The notes below the pieces were generated by a model, which was given only the letters and a program-made list of their open reading frames with translations, was not told where the DNA came from and ran no database searches. Both the position numbers and the translations under genes were made by a program. From the NCBI GenBank assembly GCA_015680685.1, contig MNCI01006877.1:95423-159422 (forward strand): a stretch of DNA of 64,000 bases, written 5' to 3'. Within the stretch, counting starts at the first letter, position 1; every line of letters begins with the position of its first letter. Source of the DNA: Gnetum montanum (Eukaryota > Streptophyta > Gnetopsida > Gnetales > Gnetaceae). Positions 1 through 11,895 of the stretch are shown piece after piece.

Positions 1-1570
1 TGTACAAAATTTCATGTGAAAAATGGAAGCTCAACATTCCACTAGTCAAACTTGAGCTACGAAGGATGATCAAATATGAAGCTACTAACAACTTAAACCC
101 ATTCCTTTCAAATTCAAGCTACCCAATAAAGTTGGATTAGCATAAAAGGATAACACTAGCAAAGTACCTACTCTTTAGGAATAAAATCTAAGCACTTTCC
201 AACACCAAAATACAACCACGATAATCATTTTTGGATTTCCCATTGAGTCATCCTAGTCTTAATTTTAATCAAAAACATCACTTTCATGTTCAACATAGCC
301 TAGCTAGTGGTGGAATTAACATTTTTGATGATGATAAGAATGAGAACCCTCATGTCTCACTATCTATAAATTTCTACCATCAATCCACTATATAACTACA
401 AATCCCAATCTTGTAGCATGTTAACCTTATTAGCTCCAATCCATTTTTTATGTATATTTCACAAACAACTTATCCTATGGGTCTTATTTCAACTACTCCA
501 TCTACCATTGCCCCCTCTACCATTACCTTGCCTTCAACCTATGGCCTATTCTAGAGTACAACCACTATTAACCAAACACCTCATGCACAAATTTAAAATT
601 CCAACCAATTATGGATCTTATTCTAGCCATCATCCCTTATACAACCAATTTAACAATCATAGGTTTCATTGCAATTCCTCATATCCTCTTAACATTTCTC
701 TTAGTATAATGTTCTATATGTTATCTCCATATCCACCATTATGTTCCATAGGTAATTTTTCTTACTCATAATCTCCTCTTACAAAATATGTCTATGCCAT
801 CTATTCTTGGTATTCCACCTAAGTCAATGCTCTTTCTTTAAGAATTTTTATATAGATTACAAGTTAATGAGAATCAAACATGAAAAACCACAATCTTACA
901 TGGTGAAAATCTATTGTTTCCATTTCTCATCTTCTTGTTGATCCCATTAGCCCTTTAATTCTACTTGCTTAAGTCACCAAGGAAGTCTCATTATCTAACT
1001 TTACCAAGTATGATGGGAAAAATGATCCCACAAATCATGCTATCACTTTTTGCAATGAATGCATGATATTGACTATCTATCTCCATACTATTATAAGAAG
1101 CTTTTCGAACTCACTGATAGGAAAAGCACTTGAATGATATAGGATCCTTCTTCATGGGTTCATTGCCTCATTGGAGTAGCTCTCCATAGCCTTTGTGGAG
1201 AGGTTCAAATACAATATCAAGAGGGGTGGCATATTCCAAAAGCTATTGGCCATCAAGTAGACACCCACTAGATCTATTTCTAAGTTTTTCTCTTGATGGA
1301 CTTCAACAATGATGGAGCTAACTCATCCACTTTGTAATGACTAACTATTGGATATTTTCAAAGGGGATTAATGAGTGATAAGTTTCCCCCATGTCTAACC
1401 ATATGGATCACAAGAATGTATGCATGATTCAGTTAAATTCCATGAAACTTTAAGCTAATAGTATCCTATATAACTAGGCGTTAAGTTGCTAGTCATTGTC
1501 TTCCCAATCATTACTTATACTAGTTCAATTGGTATGGTTAAGTGTGATTGAGACATAAGATATTTTATCT
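1..1570 (+). pseudogene. Tat-type gag fragment, copy 1
   Basis: Remnant of a Ty3/gypsy gag (structural capsid-like protein of an LTR retrotransposon). The recognisable core lies at about 979-1330: a start like SLSNFTKYDGKNDPTNH, then an RxFSNSLIGKALE(stop)YR segment and a FVERFKYN segment, the order seen in the retrotransposon gag domain. Upstream (about 420-780) is a Pro/Ser-rich stretch like the gag N-terminus of element C. Stops and frame changes interrupt it throughout. It resembles the minus-strand gag of element C (21850-22340), so I place it in the same Tat-like lineage. The left end is cut by the window. The segment is repeated at 2500-4045. Confidence 0.7.
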
Positions 1571-2499
1571 AAAATGACCCTATATTTGAAATTGAAAGTA
1601 AAATTAAATATGAAATCTTATTACATGTATAGACCCTATAAATCTATTAAATAGTAGAAATATAAATGCTATTAAGATTTGAAAACATCATTAAAAAATT
1701 ACAAAGTATTCTTGGTAACTAAGCCATTATCATCACTTTTATCTCTCATATGTTTTTCACCATCTCTTGTAGTTTGGTCCTTCATAGAAGGCAACATTCA
1801 TATCTTAACAATAAAGGATAATGATCATTAAAAAGAGAATACCAAAACCCTTTCCCTCATATTGGTCCTCTCGTTTATCGTTTACATTCTACATTAAGTC
1901 ATAATAAACATAATTTCCCATACTTCAATTTTATTTTACATCACTCATAGTTCATTTCTACACCATTTTTATTTACATCACTAGGTTTTATTGATTATAT
2001 CATTGAAATTATTTCTTTTCATTAATTCTCCAGTTGTTCTTGGTTTGTGGGTGGTAGGTTAAGTCCCTATTTAATTAAAGGTTAGTGTCACTTCTTTTCA
2101 TAATTATTGATAATTCAAGGGTTATATTGATATAAAGATAATTTACAATCACAAGTTGGATATCTAGTATCTAATTCATTGATGTGTTCTTGCAAAGTTA
2201 TGAAAGAACAATTTTTCATGAACATTTTTGGTGTTAGAAGAAGGGCCAATATGTTTTCTAGTGTTATGAACCCATCACCTAGAAGCCCATAGGCCTTATC
2301 CAACATTTTATTTCTTACTTTTATTATATATTACTTTTCTTTTTCTCTTTGTACTTGATCCTTATTTCCAAGTGTATGCTAGAAATACTCTTTGATAGCA
2401 TGTCTGGCTAATGAATTAACTCATCACAAAACTCAAAGATCCATAGAATAGTAGAGATTTAGAAGACTTAGGTGCTCACATCATCCATGAATTCCCACA
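1571..2499. other. AT-rich spacer between the two gag copies
   Basis: No coding homology recognised on either strand. A minus-strand open stretch at 2115-2306 has no recognisable domain. The last 100 bases (about 2400-2499) lead directly into gag copy 2 and may be the upstream part of the duplicated unit whose first copy lies outside the window. Confidence 0.4.
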
Positions 2500-4045
2500 T
2501 GTACAAAATTTCATGTGAAAAATAGAAATAAACATTCCACTATCCAAACTTGAGTTAAAAAGGATGTTCAAATATAAAGCTACCAACAACTTAAAACCAT
2601 TCCTTTCAAATTCAAGCTATCCAATGAAGTTGGATTAGCATGAAAGAACACTGGTGAAGTACATACTCTTTAGGGATGAAATCCAAGAACTTTCCAACAC
2701 AAGAATACAACCAAGATAATCAATGTTATATTTCCCATTGGATGATACTAATCTTAATTTTAATCAGAAGTTGAAGATAGTGAAGCCATTGATGGCATTA
2801 GCATTCATGATGATGATAAGAATAAGAGCCCTCATGTCTCACTATCTATAGATTTGTATCATCAACCCACTACATAACCATAGAGGCTAATCTTATAGCA
2901 TGTTAACCTTATCAACTTCACCAATTGATTTTGTATGCATATTTTACAAATAAATTATCTACAAGTTCTATTTTAACTACTCCATCTTCCATTACTTCCT
3001 CTACCATTACATTACCTTCAACTTATAATCTCTTCTAGAGTACAATCACTGTTAACCCAACATCTCATGCACAAATTTAAAATCCCAACTGGTTATGGAT
3101 CTTTTTCTAGCCATCACCCCTTATACCACCAACTTAACAATTGTAGGTTCCATTTCCATTCCTCCTACCCTCCCAAAATTTCTCTTAGTATAATGTTCCA
3201 TACGCTATCTCCATATCCATCATTGCACCTCCATATCTAATTTTTCTTACTTATAATCCCCTCTTGGAAAATTTGTTTATGCCATCTATCCTTGGTATTC
3301 CACTTGAGTTAATGCTCTTACTTCAAAACTTGTTATCTAGATTACAAGTTAATGAGAATCAAACATGAAAAACCACAATCCTACATGGGGGAAATCTATT
3401 GTTTCCATTTCTCATCTTCTTGTCGATTCCATTAGCCCTTTAATTCTACTTGCTTAAGTTACCAAGGAAGTCTCATTATCTAACTTTAGTAATTACAATG
3501 GAAAAACTAATCCCACAAACCATGCTATCACTTTTTGCAATGAATGCAAACAATTGACTATTTATCTCCATACCATTATAAGAAGATTTTCAACCTCATT
3601 GATAGGCAAAGCAATTGAATGGTATAGGATTCTTCTTCATGGGTTCATCACCTCATTGGGGTAGCTCTTCATAGCCTTTGTGGAGAGGTTCAAATACTAT
3701 ATCAATAGGGATGGCATATTCCAAAAGTTTTTGATCATCAAGTAGAGACCCACTATATCTATTTCTAGATTTATCTCTTGATGAACTTTAGCAATCATGG
3801 AGCTCACTCATCCACTTTCTAATGATTAACTATTGGATATTTCAAAAGGGCGTAATGAGTGACAAGTGTCCACTATGCCTAACCATATAGATTACAAGCA
3901 TGTATGCATGATTCAATATAATTCCATGAAAATTTAGGCTAATAGTATCTTAGATAACTAGGCATTAAATTGCTAGTTGTTGTCTTCCTAATCATCACTT
4001 ATGCTAGTTCAATTAATATGGTCAAGTGTGATTAAGACATAAGCT
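2500..4045 (+). pseudogene. Tat-type gag fragment, copy 2
   Basis: Near-collinear second copy of 1-1570. It opens with the same TGTACAAAATTTCATGTGAA start and keeps the same order of segments, with the gag core at about 3458-3790. Differences from copy 1 are mainly transitions and small indels, so the duplication is old or the copies come from separate elements of one family. Its right end abuts the decayed LTR of element E. It is not an LTR pair, because the repeated segment contains gag coding sequence. Confidence 0.7.
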
Positions 4046-4739
4046 ATTTTTATTTTTATTATTTTTATGATTAAAATATTAAGAAAATAAAGTAGTTAAG
4101 ATATTAAAATATTCAACTAACTATAGATTTAAAGGTAATCTAAACTATCCTAACTATAGAGCATTTGTTTCCACTTTCCATAACCATCTGGAATGTATAT
4201 TAACATTACTTAAATACCAAGTATTTACTTTTTAGCATACCAAGTATTCACTGTTGGGATTACCAAGCATTAATATATTATGCTTAGAGTGGTCATACTC
4301 ACGTTGTTATGGAATAAAATATTAAATTATTAAGTGCTATAAATTAAAGTGCATTAAAAGTAAAATGATGAAAATAAACTAAGTACTAATCCAAATGCTG
4401 CAATGGAAAGAATTGATATCCATTTTATTGTCATCATGTTAAAAATGTCTAGGTACATCATGTTTTCAAATAAAATTCCATTCAATCAACTCAATCCACA
4501 TTGTAGACACTTAGAGGGAAATTTGACTAAGTCGTATGAGAACAAGTTGCAAGAGATTCACTACTAAAATGGCCAAAGGTGACATAAATGTGGATGGTGT
4601 ACACATTTATATAGGATTAGGACTAGATGGCATTGACACATATACATCAGCATATCAAAGGATATGTTGACAAGGATGCATGGACAAGACAACATTGATG
4701 CATGCTTGTTGACACAGCTGACTTTATGATGCTTCATCA
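4046..4739 (-). repeat. 3' LTR of element E, truncated
   Basis: On the minus strand this starts TGATGAAGCATC, like the start of element B's 3' LTR (TGATGAATCATT at 55826), directly after a purine-rich GCGGGATA tract (4740-4747 on plus). Inside, the minus strand has a TATATAAATG promoter-like box and CTTGGTAATCCCAAC-type motifs shared with the LTRs of A, B and D. The far end seems to be lost: the last 160 or so bases present in B's LTR are missing and the sequence stops at the edge of gag copy 2. A 61-residue minus-strand open frame at 4564-4749 is LTR sequence, not a gene. Confidence 0.65.
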
Positions 4740-4959
4740 TATCCCGCAATTGATTGAAAAATTGTCCTCAAGTGAACAAAAGAGAGATTGAGTTATTTAA
4801 AAATTTTTGAAGGGTATGAATTTGACTATTAAATAAATAAAAATTAATAACTCTTAGTGCTATATTTTAAAATATTTAATCATTTACAATCAGGTTTATC
4901 AAAATTGTACATAACCATTTTTTACACAAAATTGGCCAAGATGGACTCTTTACATCATA

Positions 4960-7747
4960 TTTAGAGTTGGAAGCTCTTGCAACTTGAATGGTCCTTCCTC
5001 ATATTCTAGTTTAGTTGGTATTCTAAACTATCTTACTACTACTACTACTATATCTAAAAATTTAAATGCATCCAACAATGTCTTCATTTTTTCTTTTTTT
5101 CTCCATGGATCATTAATGGTCTAGGCATCATTAGCTAGAATAGATATTGTTGGTATATCCCATGGGTAAGGCAATGTTTCCTTCATATTGATGAACATGG
5201 TTGCAAAGTACTTACACTCAATGTTAAAGTTCCATACAATGATCTATAGCTCTTGATGATTAGTCATTCTTCTAATTAGGTTCTTAGTAATTGATCGTAA
5301 ATCCTTGAATTTACTCTTGAGAATCTAAAGCTCTACATTAGCTACTTCTAGCTTCTACTTCATCTCCTTATGAAGCTTAAACTCTACCTCATAGAGGAGG
5401 TAGGAGCTGGTCACTTGCTTTTCCAAATTTGATCTCAGCCATCCTATAGTCAATATCACCAAGTTTACATATTGGAGGTTGGCTAACTTTATGTACTTGA
5501 TCAATTTTTTAATTTCCAACTCTTTTAGGTAGATTTCTACCTAATTATATGCATTGAGTTCATCAAATATGGGTTTTCATGCATTGTCTCTTTACTAGAG
5601 TTGTTGTAGGGTTTCATTTAATTCACTTCCTTGAGCATTCCTACCGAGTTCCTATAATGATTTTTTCCTTTTCTTGTATTTTAGGTTTTTATTTTTCTAT
5701 GTGATAATCTCAATGGTAGTCTTCTAGTGAATGGTCCAATCTTGCTTCATCAAAATATTTTTATTCTATGTAGCCATCCTCATAACATCATGATTCACCT
5801 TGGCAAGGTATTCTTGCTATTGAAGGATATATTCTAGTAGTTGTTCTTTTGGTAATTTAGCCTTCTATAGGTGTTGGTTCTCCTTAGCCAAAGTTTTGTT
5901 CTTCCTACACATGTCTACGAGATCATGGTTCATCGTGTTTAACATGTTTTTGATAATGACACATCCTAGACTATCCTTTCTTTGGAATTCTTAGCCTTCA
6001 TTAATTTTTTTTGAAGTTATTAAAAAGCATCATCCGTTATGAATTCTAACCAAATAATGGTAAGGTATAATAATCAGGCTTTGAGCTCTATAGCCTTAGC
6101 TACCAACCTTTGGTTAATGTTGGTGGTTTCTTGTAGTTGCACTTGTGCTACTAATAACTTGTCCATTATCTCTAGCAACTATGTTTGGGTTGTTGTAATA
6201 TATTTTAGGATATCAAAGATCTTTGGAATCAGTTGTCTAACTTTAACTAACCATTCTAGCATCTTCTTATGCTATGGTGTACTCATCCCCATGCTCCTGA
6301 CTCCTACAAACATTTGAATGTCTACCATAGTAGAAATATCTAGAATGGAGGCTACAGGAGCACTTAGAGCTTCGCTGACCTAATCCACCACAATCTTCAC
6401 TATCGGTTCTTGATCCTTATGCTGCATAAATAAAGTTGTTGCATCCTTTCCTTCTTCTATCATGAAAAATAATGTCACTGTATTCTTATAGATTTTAGGG
6501 AGTTGTTCTTCTCGAATGGACATAGTGACTTCTCTTGTATTAGAATTGTAGCGAATATGAGCCTAGTTTCTTCATTCAAAGAATAGATGAGCCAGGTCAT
6601 CCATCAACCAATTGATAGTCCTAGTGATTTCATTAAGGTAGATCATGACTATATGGTATGTTGATGATTCACCACCACCCCTAGAAGCTTACTACTATAG
6701 TAGCTACTTTCTAAGTTCTTTTAGACGTTCTACTACTACTACCATTAATGGTGTTGTTTCTAGTATTGGTGGTGGTGGTGGAAGTGATACCTCTTCTTAA
6801 AGCTTGGCAGGGGTCTTATCATTCATCATCTCTTACCATGATGTGGTAGGAGTCCTATCAATTATATCATTGGAATAGCATGTTATTCCTTCTCTTTTGA
6901 AATTTTTTCTAATGGGGTAAGGGAAGGAGAGTATCTTTCAACCCTTTTTATTTTTCTTGAACCACTTCTCAATTTTCAAGAAGATAAGCTAGGAAAGGTT
7001 GACTGGGAACTTTCTACTTAGAGCTACACATGCCCTTGTAGAGAATGTAGTAATCTTTCTTGGCCTTGTTGTTAGATTGATGTGGTAATATGTAATCTTG
7101 AAATAAGTGCATTTTTCCTTTGTGAGGGTATCATACTCTATGCATTCCACTTAATAGTAATCCATTTCTTGTTAACTTATGCATCTACTTGTATTGAGAC
7201 CTTAGCTAGATTTGCCCTAGTGTTGAGTAATCCAAGGAGTTTTCTATGACTTCCATGGAGTATGAGATGGCTATGTCTTTTATTTTTATCACTATACCTC
7301 CTTAGTGATTGTTCCATGAAAGGTAGATCTCCCAGAGATACCATTCTCCATTAGTGAAAATGATGGACCATAGTAGAGGCTCTTGTAGTTGCATATGAAC
7401 CTCTTTTAATTCTAGTTATAGGAAGGATTCAAAGTTTAGTTCTTGAAGAACATTTCCTTGGACTTCCTTGCTTCAAATCTTTTCCAAGCAAGCTTATGTC
7501 TAGGTCACTTCCAAGTTTGGCCTAGGTCTTGGTACTTCATCTTATCTTAATTTTCTTGTTTTTGTGGTGGAAATCTTACATAAAAATTTTAGCTTAGGTT
7601 CTTCTCCTATTTTTCCTATAGCATGAGTCACTTGGGTAGCCTACTCTTGTTATTGTGATTGTTGCTGCGCTATTCTCTACTTCCTCTTGGTTGCTTCTTC
7701 CTAGGCTATGATGGCCCACCTACCTCTGATCCCCATTTTGATGCCAT
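4960..7747 (-). pseudogene. ORF3 of element E (env-position protein)
   Basis: Third reading frame of an Athila-like element, between pol and the 3' LTR. The start at 7747 directly follows GATTATAG on the minus strand, a splice-acceptor-like sequence conserved in all four copies. The N-terminal part keeps a LQELNFESFL segment, an EWYLWEIYLSWNN segment and an IKIKDIAISYS segment shared with A and B. Around 6600-6790 is a Pro-rich hinge coded by CCA triplets. The C-terminal third is coiled-coil with a LQYVNLVIL segment and ends near a LPYPWDIPT segment. Many stops. It resembles the plant Transposase_32/ATHILA-type domain family in position and fold pattern, but I cannot confirm this by search. 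Function unknown. Confidence 0.65.
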
Positions 7748-9690
7748 CTATAATCACATGAATATCCTCGGATTAGTTTTTTTGCTTTTATATCTTAAGT
7801 TCATGTTCCCTTTGATCACTTTTTTGGGTAGAGATAATTTTGAAAGGTAACACATTAAGACTCTTAAGTGGTTGCAGATGTTTAGATACTTTATAGTTCA
7901 AGGGTAGTTAATTTTTTGGTATTATTTATTTATTATTTTTAAATACTTTATCCATGGGTGTTAGTAAAATTTGTTGAACAAACAATCATGTTGATGCCTC
8001 TACGACATAAAGCATATCTTCAGAAGCTCATAAATTAAAAAATAGATGAAATCAAGTATATCATGAAGATGTTATGGCTTTAGAAAGATTCTAGGCTTTG
8101 AAAACAACAAAACTCCCTTGGTGTTTAAAGAAAATGTGAAATTTAAGCTAAGTTTCATATGTAATTGTAGTATTTTTGTGCTATGTCAATAGCGATTCAT
8201 CAATGTATCTAACTACATTAATAGGGATGCATCGACATAGCTATTAGTAAAAATTTTAAATTTGAAAACTATGGGATTTTTTGAAAATTTTGAAACAAAA
8301 AAAAGAGTCAAATAGAAGATAGAATGGAGTGTGGATAATGCAAAAAAAAATCATGAGGCTTTGTATAAGGTTTAGAATTAAAGAAGCTCTCATTGAGGTT
8401 TGGAAATATATGTTTCCTAGACAAAAAACTAGTTAAAATAAATGCAAAGTTAGATTGTGCATAGCACTAAGATTATAATCAAATCAACTCAAACATGTGA
8501 CGATGAAATCTAAATTGGATTTTTAGAAGCTATGCAGGTGGATCCTTCCCAAAGCAGGTCCATGCCTAAAAATGCCAGTGCATTACCTTATCTCAAGGAG
8601 TCCATGAGCATCTTGGAAATTTAATGTTGATCTAGGTTGGACACCATGCCCATCCAACTATTATCTTTATGGTCATGCACTCTACAAAACCAAAACTTAT
8701 TAGAAAAATCATGGTACGTAGTAGTGAGGTGGAAATTGGAATCCGAAAAGGGTTGTAGAGGAATAGGGATATGAGAGTTAGTATCATTTTGATAAAAGAT
8801 CCTTATGGAGTAAGTGACTAAGGTGAATCACATCTAGTTTTCAAACCAATTCCATACTAGTAGTAGTGGCTTCACATTACCTTATTTTTCTAATTCACAA
8901 TTGTGAGATCATAACAATCACAAGAGACGACGATCACTCAAGAAGAAAGAAACAAAGAAGTAGCTATACATTTCAGAGAAGAAATTTGAGCCTTAGTTAG
9001 AGGGGTATCTTTAGGCATGGGTACCATATGTTTTCAGCCTCATAACTAGTACTTTTTTCCCAAGAGATCTTGAGATTGGTATGATTTTATTCCAATTTTT
9101 TTGAAAAGGAAATCACACATTACAAAATACATAGTTCCTTCTAAATTATAAGAAATGTAATGATACATTCCTTATGATGTCATGAATTTCATGAAAGAGA
9201 CTAAGATGAAATCCAAAAACTACCCTTGAGGCCACACACTTGTCCATTCTTACCTAATCTTTCCATCTTTCATTGAGTAACAAGATCATGAGTTATTTCT
9301 CATTTTGGCGTGAAACAATCATAGTATCTTCATGATGTGGATCTCACATTGAGAGATGCAATGAGTGGATGTTGCAAGCTCACTACCTTCTATCATAGTA
9401 TAACTAACAACTTGCTAGTATAGAACATGATCCCAAACACAAAGTTGGCCTAATCATAGAAATAGTAACCCTAATGAACTGCATTTGATAATAATTGCAA
9501 CAAAAAGTAAGAGTTTGAAAAATTTAAAAATTGCAAAGAGACATATGATGTATAAAGATAAAGGAAAAGAAAATTAAATATTTCAAGAAAATAAAAAACA
9601 TAAAAAAAATAGTTAAAAATAATTAAAAATGGTGTAAACTAAAAAGTAAAAATTTTATCCCCTTCAATTGTTAAGTTAGATGATTGTCTT
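7748..9690 (-). other. Post-pol spacer of element E
   Basis: Non-coding spacer homologous in layout to 51000-52731 in B, 27520-29715 in A and 39960-41932 in D. On the minus strand it contains the conserved CTTTGGGAAGGATCCAC motif (complement at about 8538-8560) and an LTR-like motif GTCGATGCATCC (8225-8236), about 490 bases before the ORF3 start. No open frame with recognisable homology. Confidence 0.55.
8161..8240 (-). promoter_or_regulatory. U3-like block upstream of E ORF3
   Basis: The minus-strand motif GTCGATGCATCC (8225-8236) matches 11 of 12 bases of GTCCATGCATCC in E's own LTR (complement at 4674-4685). The block is bounded by an inverted GCTATGTC...GACATAGC pair (8179-8241). No TATA box remains here, unlike in A, B and D; an apparent short deletion removes its expected position. 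Proposed promoter-like role is inference. Confidence 0.35.
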
Positions 9691-10115
9691 CCCCATGAGT
9701 AGGTTGGGAGGAGGAGATCTAGAAAATAGAGTATGCTTGTCCTTGCATTGAGGTGTTATGGTTGGTCTTGGTTGCTTGAAATCCTTAAAGGGTTTAACTT
9801 GTTAGATGTTGATCAACATGTACTTTTTGGGGCTTATGTGATAGTAAATTGTCATGGATTTGAAAGGGAAAGTTAAATGCATGATATATGGTCCTTCTTA
9901 CAATGTTTGAAATTTAGTTTGTTGATGCACATGCATAAAATTTCAATAGAGGACCTTGTCTCTTGGTTAAAAATCAACTCTTCTTATTTAGGTGTCATTT
10001 CATTGCTTATTGTATGCCTTATGTACTTCATTCATCATGAGAGTTACCCCTCGATTCTCATCTAGCACATTAAGCATCATTAATATTTCCTTCTACACAA
10101 GGTCAATGTATAAGT
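9690..10115 (-). pseudogene. Integrase C-terminal tail of element E
   Basis: After the RNase H end the frame jumps to a segment like LTYTLTL, equivalent to LTYDLDLDL near the end of the B integrase (about 50570). It runs through INKLNFKHC-like and VKPF-like segments to the post-pol CATGGGGAAG motif (complement near 9691-9702). The zinc-binding domain and the whole catalytic core, roughly 0.8 kb in B, are absent. E could not have coded an active integrase at the time of this deletion. Confidence 0.65.
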
Positions 10116-10539
10116 TAAGGTCATATGCAATTGTGAGTGTGTGGAGTTAGCAAAAAGTAATTTGTTTGGAAATTGATCAAACAGAGGCTATTCATCAACC
10201 TTGTTATTCCATCTTAATCAAGATAAATAATTAGCAACAATATTGATTTTCTTTCTATCCAACATTGTTCAATCAGATTCTTGCAAAATCACTAACCACT
10301 GTATGACACAGGGACTCATTGTTGGTTTATTCATAAGGAAGCAAATGGTACTATGATCTATGTGCATAAAAACTAGATATCCAAGCACATACGGCTTAAA
10401 TTTTTCAAGAGTATACACCACCACTAGTAGTTCATTTTCTATTGTGGTGTAGTTGAATTGTACACATGTAATTTTTTTACCAGCATAATGGATATAATAT
10501 GGACATTTAGGATTATCAATTTGTATAAGTAATACTTTC
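10115..10539 (-). pseudogene. RNase H of element E, C-terminal part
   Basis: Translated on the minus strand this gives AGKKITCVQFNYTT, ENELLVVVYTLEKF, LVFMHIDHSTICFLMNKP and VIQWLVILQE: the Ty3/gypsy RNase H domain that degrades RNA in RNA-DNA hybrids during reverse transcription. The HIDH motif keeps the catalytic Asp. Only scattered stops interrupt it. The first residues of the domain lie at 35002 onward, across the element C insertion. Confidence 0.8.
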
Positions 10540-11883
10540 TATTGTGTATGCATCATTGTAAGTAATGAAAATCAACATAACCTAACACAAAAATTGAGCT
10601 AGGTAGTTTGTGGCCATCAAACGGTCTATGAAAAATAGCCTTTCGAATAATCTCCCTTAGTTCAAAAGGGAACTTGGGTATTGAAGGACAAATCCAACAA
10701 TCTGAGTTAGTCATTTTTCCAACATCAGCAGGTATTGAGCAAAAATATCATGTACATGAAACAACTAATAGAAAATGCATAAGTAGAGGGGAAAACACAA
10801 TGTAATATGAATGCGTGATATGAAAATGCAAGAAAAAAAATGTGGATCATATCTAGGCAAAACTAATGCCAAAAGATCTAAAAATAGGAAAATATAGATT
10901 ACATTGGAGAAAAATGAACTTGAAAAGATATGTTCCAAGACATGTACTAGAAATCATAGGCATGTGATGAGAAGCTATGTTACCCCATTCTTACTCTGAT
11001 GAGTGCATTGATGAATATCTAACAAGAATAGTAGTAAACCTAGTAGCTAACAATTGCAAAGGGAACATTAGATTGGAATGTTGATTTGATTCTCAATAAA
11101 TCTTCACTTGTTAAGAGGACAACATGAAGGGGATACAATATGTCAATAGGGAAAATAGGGAAAAGCAAAAATAGAGCTAAATTTGAGTAACAGATCTATT
11201 ACTAGCAAATCACTAATTATCTCTGAGTGTCTAAAAAGCCAAATAATTAAGCAAGTGCCAACCCCTTTATATTTAGGGGTGTCTTTCTATATATAGGTTG
11301 AAAATGCCTCATAGAATGTGTAGGAATGAAGTAATGGAGCCTACAAAATCTTATAAAAACTTTGAAAGATGATAGATAGAAGAATAATGCAAAGAGAAAA
11401 GTTTGATGTCATATGTCAAAATTCTAATGCGAGGCATCAAAAGTTAGAGACAGAAGCTGACGTTCGAAATTCAAACTAAAATTAACACTAAAAATTGAAA
11501 ATATGATGCAAGACATGAAAATTATTTCACATAAACTATTAAAAGCTAAAAACAAAAGCTGATGTCAAACATAGAAACTAAAATTGATATCAAATGTTGA
11601 AAATTTGATGTGAGATGTTAAAACTAATTTGATGTAAAATGTTAGAAGCTAAAGATGAAATTGATGCTAAAGTTTATACTAAATCATGAAAGGGGTTGAA
11701 ATCATATGCGAAGTGATGAGAAACATTGTTGCTAGTGAGTTGGAGATAAAAGACTAGAAACGATGTTGTAGATGATGTAGGACATTAAATCTAGACTGTT
11801 GAAAATGGGTTTAATTATTGAAAAGCCATAGAATATACCCAGTACTCTTGACTTAAGCTAAAAAAGCCAAAGTAAGTACAACA
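10540..11883 (-). repeat. 3' LTR of element C
   Basis: Matches 33560-34996 over its whole length with many transitions. The minus-strand start is TGTTGTACTTACTTTGGC and the far end is near TATTGTGTATG on plus (expected TGTTGTG). A TATATATA box lies at 11288-11295. The stretch 11400-11690, upstream of that box on the minus strand, contains degenerate repeats around TGATGTCAAA. The flanking purine tract on the minus strand (AAGAGAGGGAAA, complement 11884-11895) is the polypurine tract. Confidence 0.8.
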
Positions 11884-11895
11884 TTTCCCTCTCTT
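11884..11895 (-). other. Polypurine tract of element C
   Basis: AAGAGAGGGAAA on the minus strand, immediately before the TGTTGT start of the LTR. This is the usual primer site for plus-strand DNA synthesis in LTR elements. Confidence 0.7.

Larger units (their letters stand above)
4046..10539 (-). mobile_element. Element E, left part (Athila-like LTR retrotransposon)
   Basis: Downstream half of a minus-strand Athila-like Ty3/gypsy element. Reading leftwards it holds the end of RNase H, an integrase tail, a long spacer, ORF3 and the 3' LTR. The upstream half is at 35002-36553, separated by element C. The target-site copies of the C insertion are CTTTC (10535-10539) and CTTTT (34997-35001). RNase H coding continues in register between the two halves. 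The catalytic integrase core is missing. The lineage call rests on strong similarity of RT, RNase H and ORF3 to element B, which has an Athila/Tat-type tRNA-Asp primer-binding site. Confidence 0.8.

Noticed and set aside
418-771. 117-residue open frame with hydrophobic composition
   Set aside because: It lies in an out-of-frame reading of the Pro/Ser-rich N-terminal part of the decayed gag; the hydrophobic look comes from CT-rich DNA.
5033-5053. ACT microsatellite as a separate feature of interest
   Set aside because: Short, and it corresponds to the run of Val codons near the C-terminus of ORF3 in E, also present in B.
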